This document shows, piece after piece, positions 45,595 to 54,123 of a stretch of DNA of 64,000 nucleotides (position 1 is the first letter of the stretch; each line of letters starts with the position of its first letter). Made by a program: the position numbers and the translations under genes. The stretch spans positions 62,001 to 126,000 of the forward strand of contig PDSZ01000023.1 in the NCBI GenBank assembly GCA_002748705.1, in the 5' to 3' direction. The notes below the pieces were generated by a model. The model made no database searches. It was not told the DNA's origin and saw only the letters and a list, made by a program, of their open reading frames with translations. This DNA is from Candidatus Fermentibacterota bacterium. GTDB lineage: Bacteria > Fermentibacterota > Fermentibacteria > Fermentibacterales > Fermentibacteraceae.

Positions 45595-45786
45595 CATGCA
45601 ATCAATGAATGATCTTAACTGTAATTTCAGCAATATTAGAAATCAATCGTAGGATTATCTTGATACTATTAATTATTAAAATTATAAGTTAAATAAGATC
45701 CGATCCAAGTTATCTTCATTGCCACTGCCTGGCGCAATACTGTATTATCTCAACAGCAATATATAAATAACTTAATGCTAAGCACA

Positions 45787-46383
45787 TTAAATTTTTCTGC
45801 ACATGTAAGATCGGATACAGCTGAAAACCAATTTTGATTGCTCTTCAATTGCAAAATTTGATTCAGTTAAAGCATTCGAAAACTGTTTCCAGGTGAATCT
45901 TGCCTCTTCAGGATGGTGAAATTTAAAATATTTATCAACAAATCGAACTCCTTCATTGTTTACTTCGCAAATAAATAAATGTCCACCTGTTCTAATGACA
46001 CGGTATAATTCCTTTATTGCTTGCTTCCAATTTGGAACATGATGCAGGATCTCGAAAACAAAAACAGCATCAAATTTTTCATTAGGTTGACTTATATTTG
46101 TAATGTCATCAACGGAGTATTTTGCATATGGATTTTTCTTCTTTGCAATTTCAATTTGTTCGGGCATATAATCAAATGCTATTAATTCTTTTGGAAAAAA
46201 ATTTTCTGAAATAAGTTTTGAACTGAAACCAGAGCCACAACCAGTATCTAAGATCGTAGAGTTAAAAAGTGTGGTATCTTGTTTTGAGATATATTCTTTA
46301 AACCGTTTAAATTCTATATGTTTTTGGCTAAACCGTCGTATGGGATTATTCATGGCTAAGAATTCTATTTTATTCAGTTTCAT
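45787..46383 (-). CDS. Class I SAM-dependent methyltransferase, AT-rich, probably acquired
   Basis: 198 residues with motif I ILDTGCGSGFSSKL, motif II AFDYMPEQIE, motif III region DAVFVFEILHHVPNW and post-motif YRVIRTGGHLF. Substrate is unknown; the layout is of the ubiquinone/menaquinone-type small methyltransferases. Base use (AAT, AAA, TTT rich) differs strikingly from all neighbours, and the flanking non-coding DNA is AT-rich as well. It lies next to an inverted repeat and transposase remnants, which supports lateral transfer. The ATG has no strong ribosome binding site. Confidence 0.88.
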   Translation of the reverse strand: MKLNKIEFLAMNNPIRRFSQKHIEFKRFKEYISKQDTTLFNSTILDTGCGSGFSSKLISENFFPKELIAFDYMPEQIEIAKKKNPYAKYSVDDITNISQPNEKFDAVFVFEILHHVPNWKQAIKELYRVIRTGGHLFICEVNNEGVRFVDKYFKFHHPEEARFTWKQFSNALTESNFAIEEQSKLVFSCIRSYMCRKI

Positions 46384-46537
46384 AATTTGCCTGATAATTT
46401 ATTGTTAACATGGCACTAATCCATATCCTGCATTTCTATATCTCAAGGTTCCATTCAAGCTGTAGCATCCCGTTTACGAATATCATCTTCATGTTCCATC
46501 CTTCTGATGTGAATGGACTGTGCTTGCAGAACCGTAA

Positions 46538-46563
46538 AAGGAAGAGACGGTAATCTCTTCCTT
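46538..46563 (-). terminator. Terminator of the secreted propeller-like gene
   Basis: A perfect 10-bp stem (AAGGAAGAGA with TCTCTTCCTT) and 6-base loop, followed by TTACGG on the minus strand with Ts at the stem base, 19 bases past the stop. Confidence 0.8.
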
Positions 46564-46581
46564 CCCCGGGGAATAACTTTA

Positions 46582-47418
46582 TCAGAAAGAAGTTTTGATC
46601 CCTGCCCATGTGTTTCTGGAAAGTGCCGTTATGTCAAATGAAAGCTCGGCTATTTCGAACTGTTCAGAACTGTTTTTGTAGGACCAGAAAATGGTGCCTC
46701 TGCTCTCACTGTATGCGAGTCCATAGCTCTTCTGCGGCGAACCCGGGCAGGGAGCGCTTCCCATGAAGGAGAGAGTGCTCCCGTTCCAGGTGTAGAACCA
46801 TATGTTTAAAGTACTGTAAGCTGTAACCGCCAGGCAAATGCTGCCGTTGTATGGAAAAACTGTCAGGCCGCTGAGCTGAGAAGGAATTTGAGGTGTGGAA
46901 AGCATCTCATAGCTTCCTCCCGGCTGAAAACGGCAGACTTCTAAACTGAAGTCGGTGATCCAGTAATCGGTTCCGTCAAAATCCATACCTTTTCCCTCAT
47001 CCAGCACAGGGCTGGTAACTGTTGCCCAGGTAGAGCCTGAATCATCTGTGTAGAAAAGGTTGTTATTGTTCCAGTCATCTGTGTAGTAGACTTCATTGGT
47101 CAAGTCATCGTTAAAGGCTGCGCAGAAGCAGTTGGTGTTGGCGGAACTCAGGTCCATGGAAGCTTGCGGAGAGCCGCTGGAGGCATCGTAAAACTGAATC
47201 ATGTCACTATTGGGGTTTGCGGCAAGTGCAAGGGTTGATGATGATCCTTCATAGATGTCCATCCCCAGTGACATCTGGCCAGGTGAAAATGTGTTCAGCA
47301 CAGAGAGGGTTATGCCGTCTGTGGAAGGTAAAGATGATGATGAAAGGATTTCTGTGCATCCGTCGTCATTGGCGAAAACCATAGCGGTAACGCAAAGCAT
47401 AAAACTAACAGTTCTCAT
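46582..47418 (-). CDS. Exported beta-propeller-like protein of unknown function
   Basis: 278 residues from ATG 47418 (AGGAAGGA upstream and signal peptide MRTVSFMLCVTAMVFA); an open frame to 47505 is non-family. The mature part has repeated strand units (MDLSSANTNCFCAAFNDD, MDFDGTDYWITDF, FYTWNGSTLSFMG) suggesting a six-bladed propeller. No catalytic motif is recognised. It has its own strong promoter and a terminator and so is monocistronic. Confidence 0.75.
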   Translation of the reverse strand: MRTVSFMLCVTAMVFANDDGCTEILSSSSLPSTDGITLSVLNTFSPGQMSLGMDIYEGSSSTLALAANPNSDMIQFYDASSGSPQASMDLSSANTNCFCAAFNDDLTNEVYYTDDWNNNNLFYTDDSGSTWATVTSPVLDEGKGMDFDGTDYWITDFSLEVCRFQPGGSYEMLSTPQIPSQLSGLTVFPYNGSICLAVTAYSTLNIWFYTWNGSTLSFMGSAPCPGSPQKSYGLAYSESRGTIFWSYKNSSEQFEIAELSFDITALSRNTWAGIKTSF

Positions 47419-47463
47419 GATATCCTTCCTGTTGTTAGAGTCTTTTTCTATACTCACTATTCT

Positions 47464-47492
47464 ATTATCAGTAAGTGAACAGGGAGAGTCAA
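47464..47492 (-). promoter_or_regulatory. Sigma-70-like promoter of the exported propeller-like gene
   Basis: On the minus strand TTGACT (47492-47487) and GATAAT (47469-47464) are separated by exactly 17 bases, about 46 bases before the ATG. Confidence 0.7.
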
Positions 47493-47579
47493 GGTATTCA
47501 GACATAATGGTTGTACCACCGCCTCTGATCAGGGTACCTTACCCTTGTCAGATAATCTCATCCAGAAGGGTGGTCCATT

Positions 47580-47747
47580 GTGTTAAGATATGTGGGTCTT
47601 GATGTCCATAAGGACAGTATCAAGATTGCTGTTGCTGAGGAAGGCTGTTCTTCTGCACGGTTTTTCACATCTATTCAAAGTGAAAACGGTAAGCTGATCA
47701 AACAGATCAACAGACTTGGTCCCAGCCAAAATATCTCTCCGATATAG
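47580..47747 (+). pseudogene. IS110-family transposase remnant (N-terminus only)
   Basis: From GTG 47580, behind an AGAAGGGTGG, the frame encodes LRYVGLDVHKDSIKIAVAEE, the diagnostic DEDD start of IS110-type transposases, then stops at TAG 47745-47747 after 55 codons. Full proteins are 300-400 residues, so most of the gene is missing. A second, different transposase fragment follows after about 75 bases. Confidence 0.8.
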
Positions 47748-47821
47748 TTGAAAAGGCCGCTTCAGAGTGTTATATTACATTGAAAGCCAACAACATAGCA
47801 CTCAACAGAAACGGCCTGATC

Positions 47822-48010
47822 ATGAATACAAAGCATCAATTTAATAATGTTCAATCAGAACTTGAATTTCAAGGTCTCGGATGCAGGAAAGCTGTCGGCA
47901 AGTTTGATGGAGGGCATGTCTCCACAGATGGAGGTGCCATTCTTCTGCGGTTTTTCGGGCCGATGAGTACCCGGCCATCAAGACTCCTCAGCATTCCTTT
48001 ACGGGCTTGA
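47822..48010 (+). pseudogene. IS1380-family transposase remnant (N-terminus only)
   Basis: From ATG 47822 the frame encodes LEFQGLGCRKAVGKFDGGHV then STDGGAILLR, the conserved N-terminal block of IS1380 transposases, then changes into unrelated residues and stops at 48010. Complete proteins are over 400 residues. The downstream 160 bases are open in another frame but not clearly transposase. This is a second broken insertion sequence beside the IS110 fragment. Confidence 0.75.
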
Positions 48011-48142
48011 TACACTTGCTGTTCAGTGGCCTGAAGAGGCATATGGATGTGTGCGCGCTGACTCAACCAGGTACCTCTGTAACATTCCCGAACGAGGTTA
48101 AACCCATATGAGAACGCAGAGAACACTGGCCGGAAGAAGAGA

Positions 48143-48173
48143 TCAGGCTGAATTTTCGGGAAATTCAGCCTGA
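48143..48173 (-). terminator. Strong hairpin at the end of the pyr operon
   Basis: A 13-bp perfect stem (TCAGGCTGAATTT with AAATTCAGCCTGA) and 5-base loop lies 27 bases past the pyrI stop. The following minus-strand sequence is pyrimidine-rich (TCTCTTCTTCC) without a true T-run. It may be a terminator or a remnant of an insertion-sequence end. Confidence 0.65.
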
Positions 48174-48199
48174 TTCAAGTACTTACCGGGAATTTCGGT

Positions 48200-48658
48200 T
48201 TAAGGGGCAGTGAGATTTTCCGGCTTTACTTCTGTTACCCTTTCACAGTAACGGCATCTGTATACGACCTGTGACGGGTCTTCAAGGGTGAAGTGTTTTT
48301 CTGCTCCAAGATTGTTGGTTGCGCAGTTGGGGTTGGGGCAGGTCATTACTCCTCGGATCGTCTCAGGAACTGAAATCTTCCGTTTCTCGCTTACCTTGCC
48401 GTTACAAATGATGTTGATTGTTGCTCTGGGGGCAATGAGGGCTATCGTGTCAGTTTCGCTCTCAAGGAGGATTCGGTTCTCTATCTTCACAATGTCCTTG
48501 CCTTCAGGAAGACTTTTGGACTGGAAGCCTACGCCGATGGTGAATATTCCCTCGTTGCCTATGCCGAGAATTTCAACCACCTTGAGTGCCAGCGGAGTTG
48601 GAATGTGGTCGATAACTGTTCCGTTGTCTATTGAATAAACCTTGTATGCCCTGTCCAT
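48200..48658 (-). CDS. pyrI: Aspartate carbamoyltransferase regulatory chain
   Basis: 152 residues. The zinc site cysteines are C107, C112, C135 and C138 (CPNPNC...CRYC), which hold PyrI against PyrB. The N-terminal allosteric domain (MDRAYKVYSIDNGTVIDHIP) binds nucleotides. It confers CTP inhibition on the catalytic chain. It starts at the base where pyrB ends (one shared base), so the two are translated together. It is the last gene of its operon. Confidence 0.96.
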   Translation of the reverse strand: MDRAYKVYSIDNGTVIDHIPTPLALKVVEILGIGNEGIFTIGVGFQSKSLPEGKDIVKIENRILLESETDTIALIAPRATINIICNGKVSEKRKISVPETIRGVMTCPNPNCATNNLGAEKHFTLEDPSQVVYRCRYCERVTEVKPENLTAP

Positions 48659-49596
48659 CAGCTTATCCCTCCTGTCACCAGCCCGAGAAGGGCCTGTCTG
48701 GTGGGAACTCCGTTGTGTGCCTGCCTGAAATAAATCGCATTCGGTGTTGAGTCCACTTCCTCGGCTATCTCATCAACTCTGGGAAGGGGATGCATGATTC
48801 GTACCTGGTGTCCCACTGTATCTATGGTCTCTCTGTCAATTCTGTAGCTGTGAGCAATATTTTTGTACTCCTGAGGGTCTCCGAAGCGTTCCTTCTGGAT
48901 TCTTGTGACATAGAGTATGTCCATCTCCATTTCAGCGGCTTCTTCAGGTGATTCGGCTATTCTGTATGGAATGCCTGCCTCATCCAGCTCGGCCAGTATA
49001 GCTGAAGGCATTCTCAGCGATGGCGGGGAGATGAATACCATTCTTGCTCTGAACAATGCCATTGCATGGGTCAGGGAGTGAACAGTTCTTCCATATTTGA
49101 GGTCACCCATTATTCCTATTGTGAGATCATCAAGTCTTCCAAACTCCTCATTGATGGTGAAAAGGTCCAGAAATGTCTGGGTAGGGTGCTGATTGGCTCC
49201 GTCTCCTGCATTTATCACAGGAACGGTTGCAACCTCACTGGCCAGCCTTGCTGCTCCCTCCACAGGGTGGCGGATTACCATTGCGTCACAGTAGCCTGTT
49301 ACTGTCCTTATTGAGTCGGCAAAAGACTCTCCCTTTCTCTGTGATGAAGCTCCTGGATCAGCAAAGCCGAAAACCTGACCGCCTGACTGCAGTACAGCTG
49401 ACTCGAAAGAGAGTCGTGTTCTTGTTGACGGTTCAAAGAACAGTGACGCAACTGTTTTTCCACTGAGGCATTGTCTGTTGATGCCTTTTTTCAACTCCTC
49501 TGCCCTGTGAACAATTGTCCACAGGTCATCGGTGGTCATATCCCTGAGGGATACGATATTTCTCCCCTTGAATGAGCCCACTTCTCCTCCGTTCAT
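48658..49596 (-). CDS. pyrB: Aspartate carbamoyltransferase catalytic chain
   Basis: 312 residues, typical length. Carbamoyl-phosphate loop FFEPSTRTRLSFESA, IRHPVEGAA, GDGANQHPTQTFLDL and HPLPRVDEI are all conserved. The enzyme makes carbamoyl-aspartate, the committed step of pyrimidine synthesis. It overlaps the HTH-EIIA gene by ATGA. Confidence 0.97.
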   Translation of the reverse strand: MNGGEVGSFKGRNIVSLRDMTTDDLWTIVHRAEELKKGINRQCLSGKTVASLFFEPSTRTRLSFESAVLQSGGQVFGFADPGASSQRKGESFADSIRTVTGYCDAMVIRHPVEGAARLASEVATVPVINAGDGANQHPTQTFLDLFTINEEFGRLDDLTIGIMGDLKYGRTVHSLTHAMALFRARMVFISPPSLRMPSAILAELDEAGIPYRIAESPEEAAEMEMDILYVTRIQKERFGDPQEYKNIAHSYRIDRETIDTVGHQVRIMHPLPRVDEIAEEVDSTPNAIYFRQAHNGVPTRQALLGLVTGGIS

Positions 49597-50315
49597 CTTC
49601 CGGCACCTGAACCGATAACCTCAAGTTCACGCACTCTGAATGTTTCTATAGCTTCATTTTCATTTTGTGCTGTCAGCAGGTTGTTCACGAATTCACAGCT
49701 TCTAAGCAGCCTGTTAAGTCTTGCCAGAATGTGAACATGCCTGTGGGGATCAGGAAACAGAAGCAGAAAGAAGAGGGATGTGAGCCTTCCAGATGCTTCT
49801 CCGAATGGTACAGGGTGCGGAGGAATCATAAGTGCCAGAAGCTCATGTTCCAGATATAGTTTGCCAATGTCAAGGGGGTGAATAAGCGCTGCGCCGCATT
49901 TCAAGGCAGTGGAAACAACCTTTTCCCGTTCTTCAAGCTGTTCTCTCAGCTCTCTGGAGTCATAAGCGGCGCCCAGGTCGCAGGCAGTCTGTGCAAGAAA
50001 CCTGAAAACTGATGATCTGGTGGATATTCTTTCAGGAAAAAATATTCCGCCTCTGGAAAGAAGCTGAGTAATTCCGCAGAACTCTGAATCAAGACCGCCT
50101 TGACCTCCTGAAGATACCTCTGCTTTCAAGAGCCGCTCACCTGTAAGTGAACTCAAATCAGATGATATCCAGTTTATCACCTCGCTTCTGGAATACACCA
50201 GCCTGCCCTGTTTCTGAACAGTTTTAAGCCCGCTGTTCTTGAGCTGCTTAAGCGTATCAGGAATGCTCAAACCGAGAAATACAGCTATGTCTTTCTCTGT
50301 CAGAAATCTCTCCAA
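49593..50315 (-). CDS. HTH (excisionase-like) - PTS EIIA type 2 fusion regulator
   Basis: 240 residues from a TTG start with GGGAGGG upstream. Residues about 1-50 are a MerR/excisionase-type helix-turn-helix (MERFLTEKDIAVFLGLS, GRLVYSRSEVINWI). The C-terminal domain (about 80-235) matches PTS EIIA-fructose/PtsN: VSTALKCGAALIHPL with likely phosphoacceptor His146 and LFFLLLFPDPHRHVHILARL. No PTS transporter is nearby. It is the first gene of the pyrBI operon, so it may adjust pyrimidine synthesis or another regulon to phosphotransferase state. That role is inference. Confidence 0.8.
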   Translation of the reverse strand: MERFLTEKDIAVFLGLSIPDTLKQLKNSGLKTVQKQGRLVYSRSEVINWISSDLSSLTGERLLKAEVSSGGQGGLDSEFCGITQLLSRGGIFFPERISTRSSVFRFLAQTACDLGAAYDSRELREQLEEREKVVSTALKCGAALIHPLDIGKLYLEHELLALMIPPHPVPFGEASGRLTSLFFLLLFPDPHRHVHILARLNRLLRSCEFVNNLLTAQNENEAIETFRVRELEVIGSGAGR

Positions 50316-50354
50316 GAAATTTACCCTCCCTGATGGCTGAATTTTCCCATACGA

Positions 50355-50383
50355 ATTATACTATTCCCATAACAGGCATTGAA
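50355..50383 (-). promoter_or_regulatory. Promoter of the HTH-EIIA / pyrBI operon
   Basis: A perfect TATAAT on the minus strand (50360-50355) is 17 bases from TTCAAT (50383-50378), about 40 bases before the TTG start. The upstream part lies just before the pepT start. Confidence 0.5.
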
Positions 50384-50393
50384 AGGAGTCACC

Positions 50394-51611
50394 TTGAACT
50401 CGCTTACTGAAAGATTCCTCAGGTATGTAAAAGTTGCAACAGCTTCCAATCCGGACTGTGCTGACAGTCCATCTTCTCCAGAACAGTTTGACCTTCTCAG
50501 AATTCTTGAAAAGGAAATGAAAGAAATAGGTCTGGAAAATGTATTTCTCTCGAAAACAGGTGTTCTCTACGGTTCTGTTCCAGGAGGCAGCGGTACTGTA
50601 ACCCTGGGGCTTATAGCCCATGTTGACACCTCTCCTGAATCTCCAGGTGAAAATGTCAACCCTGTAATTCATGAGAACTGGGACGGTTCACCGATAAGCC
50701 CCGGTGAAGGGGTAACCATAGATCCGGCAGAGTGTGCTGACATCATGCGTTATGTGGGCGGAACCATCATTACAACAGACGGAACCACTCTTCTCGGAGC
50801 TGATGACAAGGCTGGAGTTGCCATAATCATGGAAGCCTGCCGTATTATGATGGAGAACCCTGAAATGAAAAGGCCCCGTGTTGTGGTGGCTTTTACACCG
50901 GATGAAGAGGTAGGCAGAGGAGTTGACAATTTTGATACCAGCCGTTTTGGTGCTGATTTTGCCTATACCATAGACGGCGGAGAAGTTACTGAAATAGCTT
51001 CAGAAACCTTCAACGCATGGTCTGCAGACTGGAAGATTACCGGCAGGGAAGTGCATCCTGGAAGTGGCCACGGAAGCATGGTTAACGCAGTGAGGATAGC
51101 CGGCGAGCTTATCTCCATGATCCGCCCGGAGGAAATGCCTGAAAACAGTCAGGGAAGAGAAGGCTACGATTACCCCCTGTTTGTAAAAGGCACAACCGGC
51201 GAAGCAGAGGTAAGAACCATTCTCAGGGACTTTACAACAGAAGGTATGGAACAGAGAAGACGGAGAATGGAAGCAGTTCGCGACTCTCTCCGCTGCTTCT
51301 ATCCGGAAGCTTCCATAGAGCTTGAGATGAAGGAACAGTACTGCAATCCCGGAGAGATACTCAGCAGGGACAGAAGACTTGTGGAGTACGCTCTTGAGGG
51401 ATTTCGCAACTGTGGAATAGATGTTCATGAAGGCGCCATCAGAGGCGGTACAGACGGTTCACGGCTGAGTTTCATGGGAGTTCCCACTGCAAATCTGCCA
51501 ACCGGCGGCGAACTCTTTCATTCCAGAAGGGAATGGATTTCACCTGAAGGGATGGGAATAGCGCTTAGCGGGCTGATTAAAACTCTGGGTATATGGGGTG
51601 AGAATATCTGA
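50394..51611 (+). CDS. pepT: Peptidase T (tripeptide aminopeptidase)
   Basis: 405 residues from TTG 50394 (AAAGGAG 6 bases upstream), matching the family start LTERFLRYVKVATASNP. Zinc-site motifs are LIAHVDTSPE, GADDKAGVA, TPDEEVGRG, IDGGEVTE and the late NLPTGGELFHSRREW. It is an M20 peptidase removing N-terminal residues from tripeptides in the cytoplasm. A second M20-type peptidase gene, pepD, lies 2.5 kb downstream. Confidence 0.95.
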   Translation: MNSLTERFLRYVKVATASNPDCADSPSSPEQFDLLRILEKEMKEIGLENVFLSKTGVLYGSVPGGSGTVTLGLIAHVDTSPESPGENVNPVIHENWDGSPISPGEGVTIDPAECADIMRYVGGTIITTDGTTLLGADDKAGVAIIMEACRIMMENPEMKRPRVVVAFTPDEEVGRGVDNFDTSRFGADFAYTIDGGEVTEIASETFNAWSADWKITGREVHPGSGHGSMVNAVRIAGELISMIRPEEMPENSQGREGYDYPLFVKGTTGEAEVRTILRDFTTEGMEQRRRRMEAVRDSLRCFYPEASIELEMKEQYCNPGEILSRDRRLVEYALEGFRNCGIDVHEGAIRGGTDGSRLSFMGVPTANLPTGGELFHSRREWISPEGMGIALSGLIKTLGIWGENI

Positions 51612-51715
51612 TACCATCTATATCCTTAATTCTGACTCTTTCCTTGATTCCGGAGTTCAGTCTGAGTATTATAATCTATTATATGTGCGACTTTCACGAA
51701 ATGTTGCTTAAGCAG

Positions 51716-51744
51716 TTGACAGCAGGCCAGTAGAGCGCTGTAAT
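51716..51744 (+). promoter_or_regulatory. Strong sigma-70-like promoter of the exported 171-residue protein
   Basis: TTGACA (51716-51721) and TGTAAT (51739-51744) with exactly 17 bases between them. Transcription would begin near 51751, giving a leader of about 59 bases. Confidence 0.75.
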
Positions 51745-51758
51745 CCCCCTTGCGCCTA

Positions 51759-51789
51759 TGTCCTGCATTGCCGATATTGCAACAGGACA
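51759..51789 (+). promoter_or_regulatory. Hairpin in the leader of the exported protein gene
   Basis: TGTCCTG and CAGGACA pair over 7 bases and TTGC/GCAA extend the stem with a small bulge. It lies between the promoter and the start codon and could set mRNA stability or translation. It is not followed by a T-run. Confidence 0.45.
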
Positions 51790-51809
51790 GTTTAGGGAAG
51801 TAGGGGATT

Positions 51810-52325
51810 ATGAGGGGAATGGCATTATTCGGCATTGTTTTGTTGTTTTCAGTTTCAGCTTTTTCCAATGATGCCCGGTCAGAAGCCATGATAAGGACTG
51901 AGGTTCAGTTGTTTATGGAAGCTCTCAAGAACGGAGATGGTGTTTCAGCTGCAATGCATTTTTCTTCAGAGGCCATGGTGCAGGTGAATGCTATGCTTAA
52001 CTCTGTCAAACAGAGTTTTGAAAGGGATCCTGAAAGCACTCTGCGAAGGCTGAGCAATGCAGGCTACACTGTTGATACCGAAGTTTTGGAAGACTGGCAG
52101 GTTGCAGATTATCTTGCAGAAACCCTTTCTCTGCCAATGATAAGTGCCAGATATGCACCATATGAGTTGAATATTATTTCAGTTTCTATTGACGGAAGAT
52201 CGGCAGTGGTTGATATGATCTTTCGTACTGCGGCAGGAGCAGAGATACCTCAGGAGGCTCTGCTGGATTATGAGAATGATCTTTGGAAAATATCCAGTTT
52301 TATGGGTATAACTGCATTTCCCTGA
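51810..52325 (+). CDS. Exported protein of unknown function, NTF2/DUF4878-like shape
   Basis: 171 residues: signal peptide MRGMALFGIVLLFSVSAFS, then a helix-rich start (VQLFMEALKNGDGVSAAMHF) followed by strands (YELNIISVSIDGRSAVVDMI) and a closing LWKISSFMG. This helix-then-sheet order is typical of NTF2-like lipocalin-sized domains, but no family is certain. It has a strong promoter of its own and ends adjacent to, and convergent with, the radical SAM gene. Confidence 0.7.
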   Translation: MRGMALFGIVLLFSVSAFSNDARSEAMIRTEVQLFMEALKNGDGVSAAMHFSSEAMVQVNAMLNSVKQSFERDPESTLRRLSNAGYTVDTEVLEDWQVADYLAETLSLPMISARYAPYELNIISVSIDGRSAVVDMIFRTAAGAEIPQEALLDYENDLWKISSFMGITAFP

Positions 52326-53327
52326 TCATGACCTTGCTTTTTTAACCTCAGATTTCCGCTGTGTAACTTCCGGACAGTTCAGGCAGGAGTCACCCTCCTG
52401 CCAGTTTCCGTTTCGCAGTCTTCGGTAGTAAAAGCCTTTCCAGATAGTATTAAAGCCATCCATAACATTACCAAGAGGTTTTCCTGTGTTCCAGTAGGCA
52501 CAGGGAAAAACTGAACCGTTAGGGTCAATGTATATCGTTGAGTTCAGATACGGGCAGGGATGGGCAGCAGCTCTCACAGCAGTTCCTGCAGCGAAGCTGA
52601 ATCTGATTCCCTTTTCGATGGCGGCTCTCTTTGCTTCCTCGACTCTTCTAAGGGTTTCTTCGCAGTTCATGTCAACGGTTCGGCCGAGGGTGTCAAGACC
52701 TTCATATGGAACCAGTGGAACAAAACCGGCGCCTTCAGCTCCTGTTGCTGCTGCCAGTTCCACTATTCCTTTCATCTGGTGAAGGTTGTCTCTCTGGAGG
52801 GTTGTACTGAAGCTGAGCATGGGAAAGCGATTCCTTCCCCTTTTACCGATAAGCTTTTTGAGCATTGCTATGGTAGCTGCAAGGTTTGCTCTATCCCTTA
52901 TTCTGCCGTGGACTTCATCGGTGGCTCCATCTATGGAGACGAAGATTGCAGTAGGGGGAAATCTCAGTATTGTATCAATCCATTCATCAGTGAGCAGGGT
53001 GCCGTTGGTAACCATTTCTCTGTATGGAACACCGCTTTTGTAGAGAGCTTCAAGGTGCCTGGAAAACGAAGGATTTGTGAGAGGTTCTGCACCGCAGCTG
53101 ATACCTGCGGTTCTTGCCAGAGGAAAAACCTCTTTTCTGATACGCTGAAACACTTCCTGCGACATGTGACGCCATTTACGGTCAGGATCCCTGTCTGAAA
53201 GCCTCATAGGGCACATGGAGCAACGGAGGTTGCAGTAGTTGGTAGTGTCCATTCTCACAGTAAGGAACCGTCTGGGACTCACAGGTCTGAACCAGGGAAA
53301 ACCGTTCCGTCTGGCTGCGTACTTCAA
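52326..53327 (-). CDS. Radical SAM protein with SPASM-type C-terminus
   Basis: 333 residues, TTG start with GGGGAG upstream. The 4Fe-4S motif is C32, C36, C39 in NYCNLRCSMCPM. The substrate-side motifs SIDGATDEVHGRIRD and CPYLNSTIYIDPNGSVFPCA plus the terminal SCLNCPEV suggest a SPASM/twitch domain with an auxiliary cluster. The substrate is unknown; such proteins modify peptides or sugars. No small precursor peptide gene is seen next to it. Confidence 0.88.
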   Translation of the reverse strand: MKYAARRNGFPWFRPVSPRRFLTVRMDTTNYCNLRCSMCPMRLSDRDPDRKWRHMSQEVFQRIRKEVFPLARTAGISCGAEPLTNPSFSRHLEALYKSGVPYREMVTNGTLLTDEWIDTILRFPPTAIFVSIDGATDEVHGRIRDRANLAATIAMLKKLIGKRGRNRFPMLSFSTTLQRDNLHQMKGIVELAAATGAEGAGFVPLVPYEGLDTLGRTVDMNCEETLRRVEEAKRAAIEKGIRFSFAAGTAVRAAAHPCPYLNSTIYIDPNGSVFPCAYWNTGKPLGNVMDGFNTIWKGFYYRRLRNGNWQEGDSCLNCPEVTQRKSEVKKARS

Positions 53328-53434
53328 CTGAAACTCCCCTCAAAGACAGTATGATACACATGCGCAAAGATTGTTGCAATCGGTTCTGCCATGCTGTTAT
53401 TGTACATCGGTATATCATTGAAAGGATGTCTGCT

Positions 53435-54121
53435 TTGGAAAAACCGCTTCTTGTTCTTGATTACTCTGTTGACATGAAATCAGGGGAGAACATCAGCCGA
53501 TGGTTCAGCTGTTCCACCGCAGTGGTCAGAATCGCTGACGGTTCATTGTTCCCTGATCTTGTCCCCTGGGACTTCAAGGCGGTGATACATTCAGGTTCCG
53601 CCTTGTCCATAGTTGATGATTGCACTTTTTCTTCCGGTGCATGCAGTTTTATTGAACGATGCAGCAGCGAAGGTGTGCCGCAGATGGGTATCTGTTACGG
53701 GCACCAGCTTCTGGCAAAAGCTATGGCAGGTTCTGAGGCAGTGGGCAAAGCACAGTCTTTGGAAGCAGGCTGGCTGCCTGTTGAATTTCTTGAGACATGG
53801 CCGCAGAAGGAGCTCAGGGGTACTAAAAGAGTCTGGCAGTCCCACTATGACTGCGTTACCGCAATTCCTGAAGGCTCTGTGATAACTGCCACAAATGAGC
53901 ATACAGAGATACAGGCCTTTCTTAACATGGAACTAAAACTTTTTGGCACTCAGTTTCATCCTGAATTTGACAGGGAGAGCGGAAACCGCTGTTTTCAGAA
54001 TGATCCAGAGCTGTTTGAGAAAAATGGAATTGATCTGAACAGCATTCTGCAGGGAGGCCCTGATTTCAACACCGGTGAGGTGATATTCAGTCACTTCATA
54101 AAAACCTTTGGAGTGGAGTAG
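53435..54121 (+). CDS. Class I glutamine amidotransferase (stand-alone)
   Basis: About 228 residues. TTG 53435 (AAAGGA 8 bases upstream) or ATG 53426 is the likely start; the open frame reaches 53351. The catalytic Cys is in MGICYGHQLLAKAMAG and the His/Glu pair in TQFHPEFD. It fits the GMP-synthase-like or YfeJ-type class I glutaminases. The partner synthase is unknown. It is followed directly by pepD. Confidence 0.85.
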   Translation: MEKPLLVLDYSVDMKSGENISRWFSCSTAVVRIADGSLFPDLVPWDFKAVIHSGSALSIVDDCTFSSGACSFIERCSSEGVPQMGICYGHQLLAKAMAGSEAVGKAQSLEAGWLPVEFLETWPQKELRGTKRVWQSHYDCVTAIPEGSVITATNEHTEIQAFLNMELKLFGTQFHPEFDRESGNRCFQNDPELFEKNGIDLNSILQGGPDFNTGEVIFSHFIKTFGVE

Positions 54122-54123
54122 AG

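Noticed and set aside
46384..46535. Apparent protein tail on the minus strand past the propeller-like gene
   Set aside because: It reads through the terminator hairpin, and several frames in this stretch are equally open, so it is likely chance.
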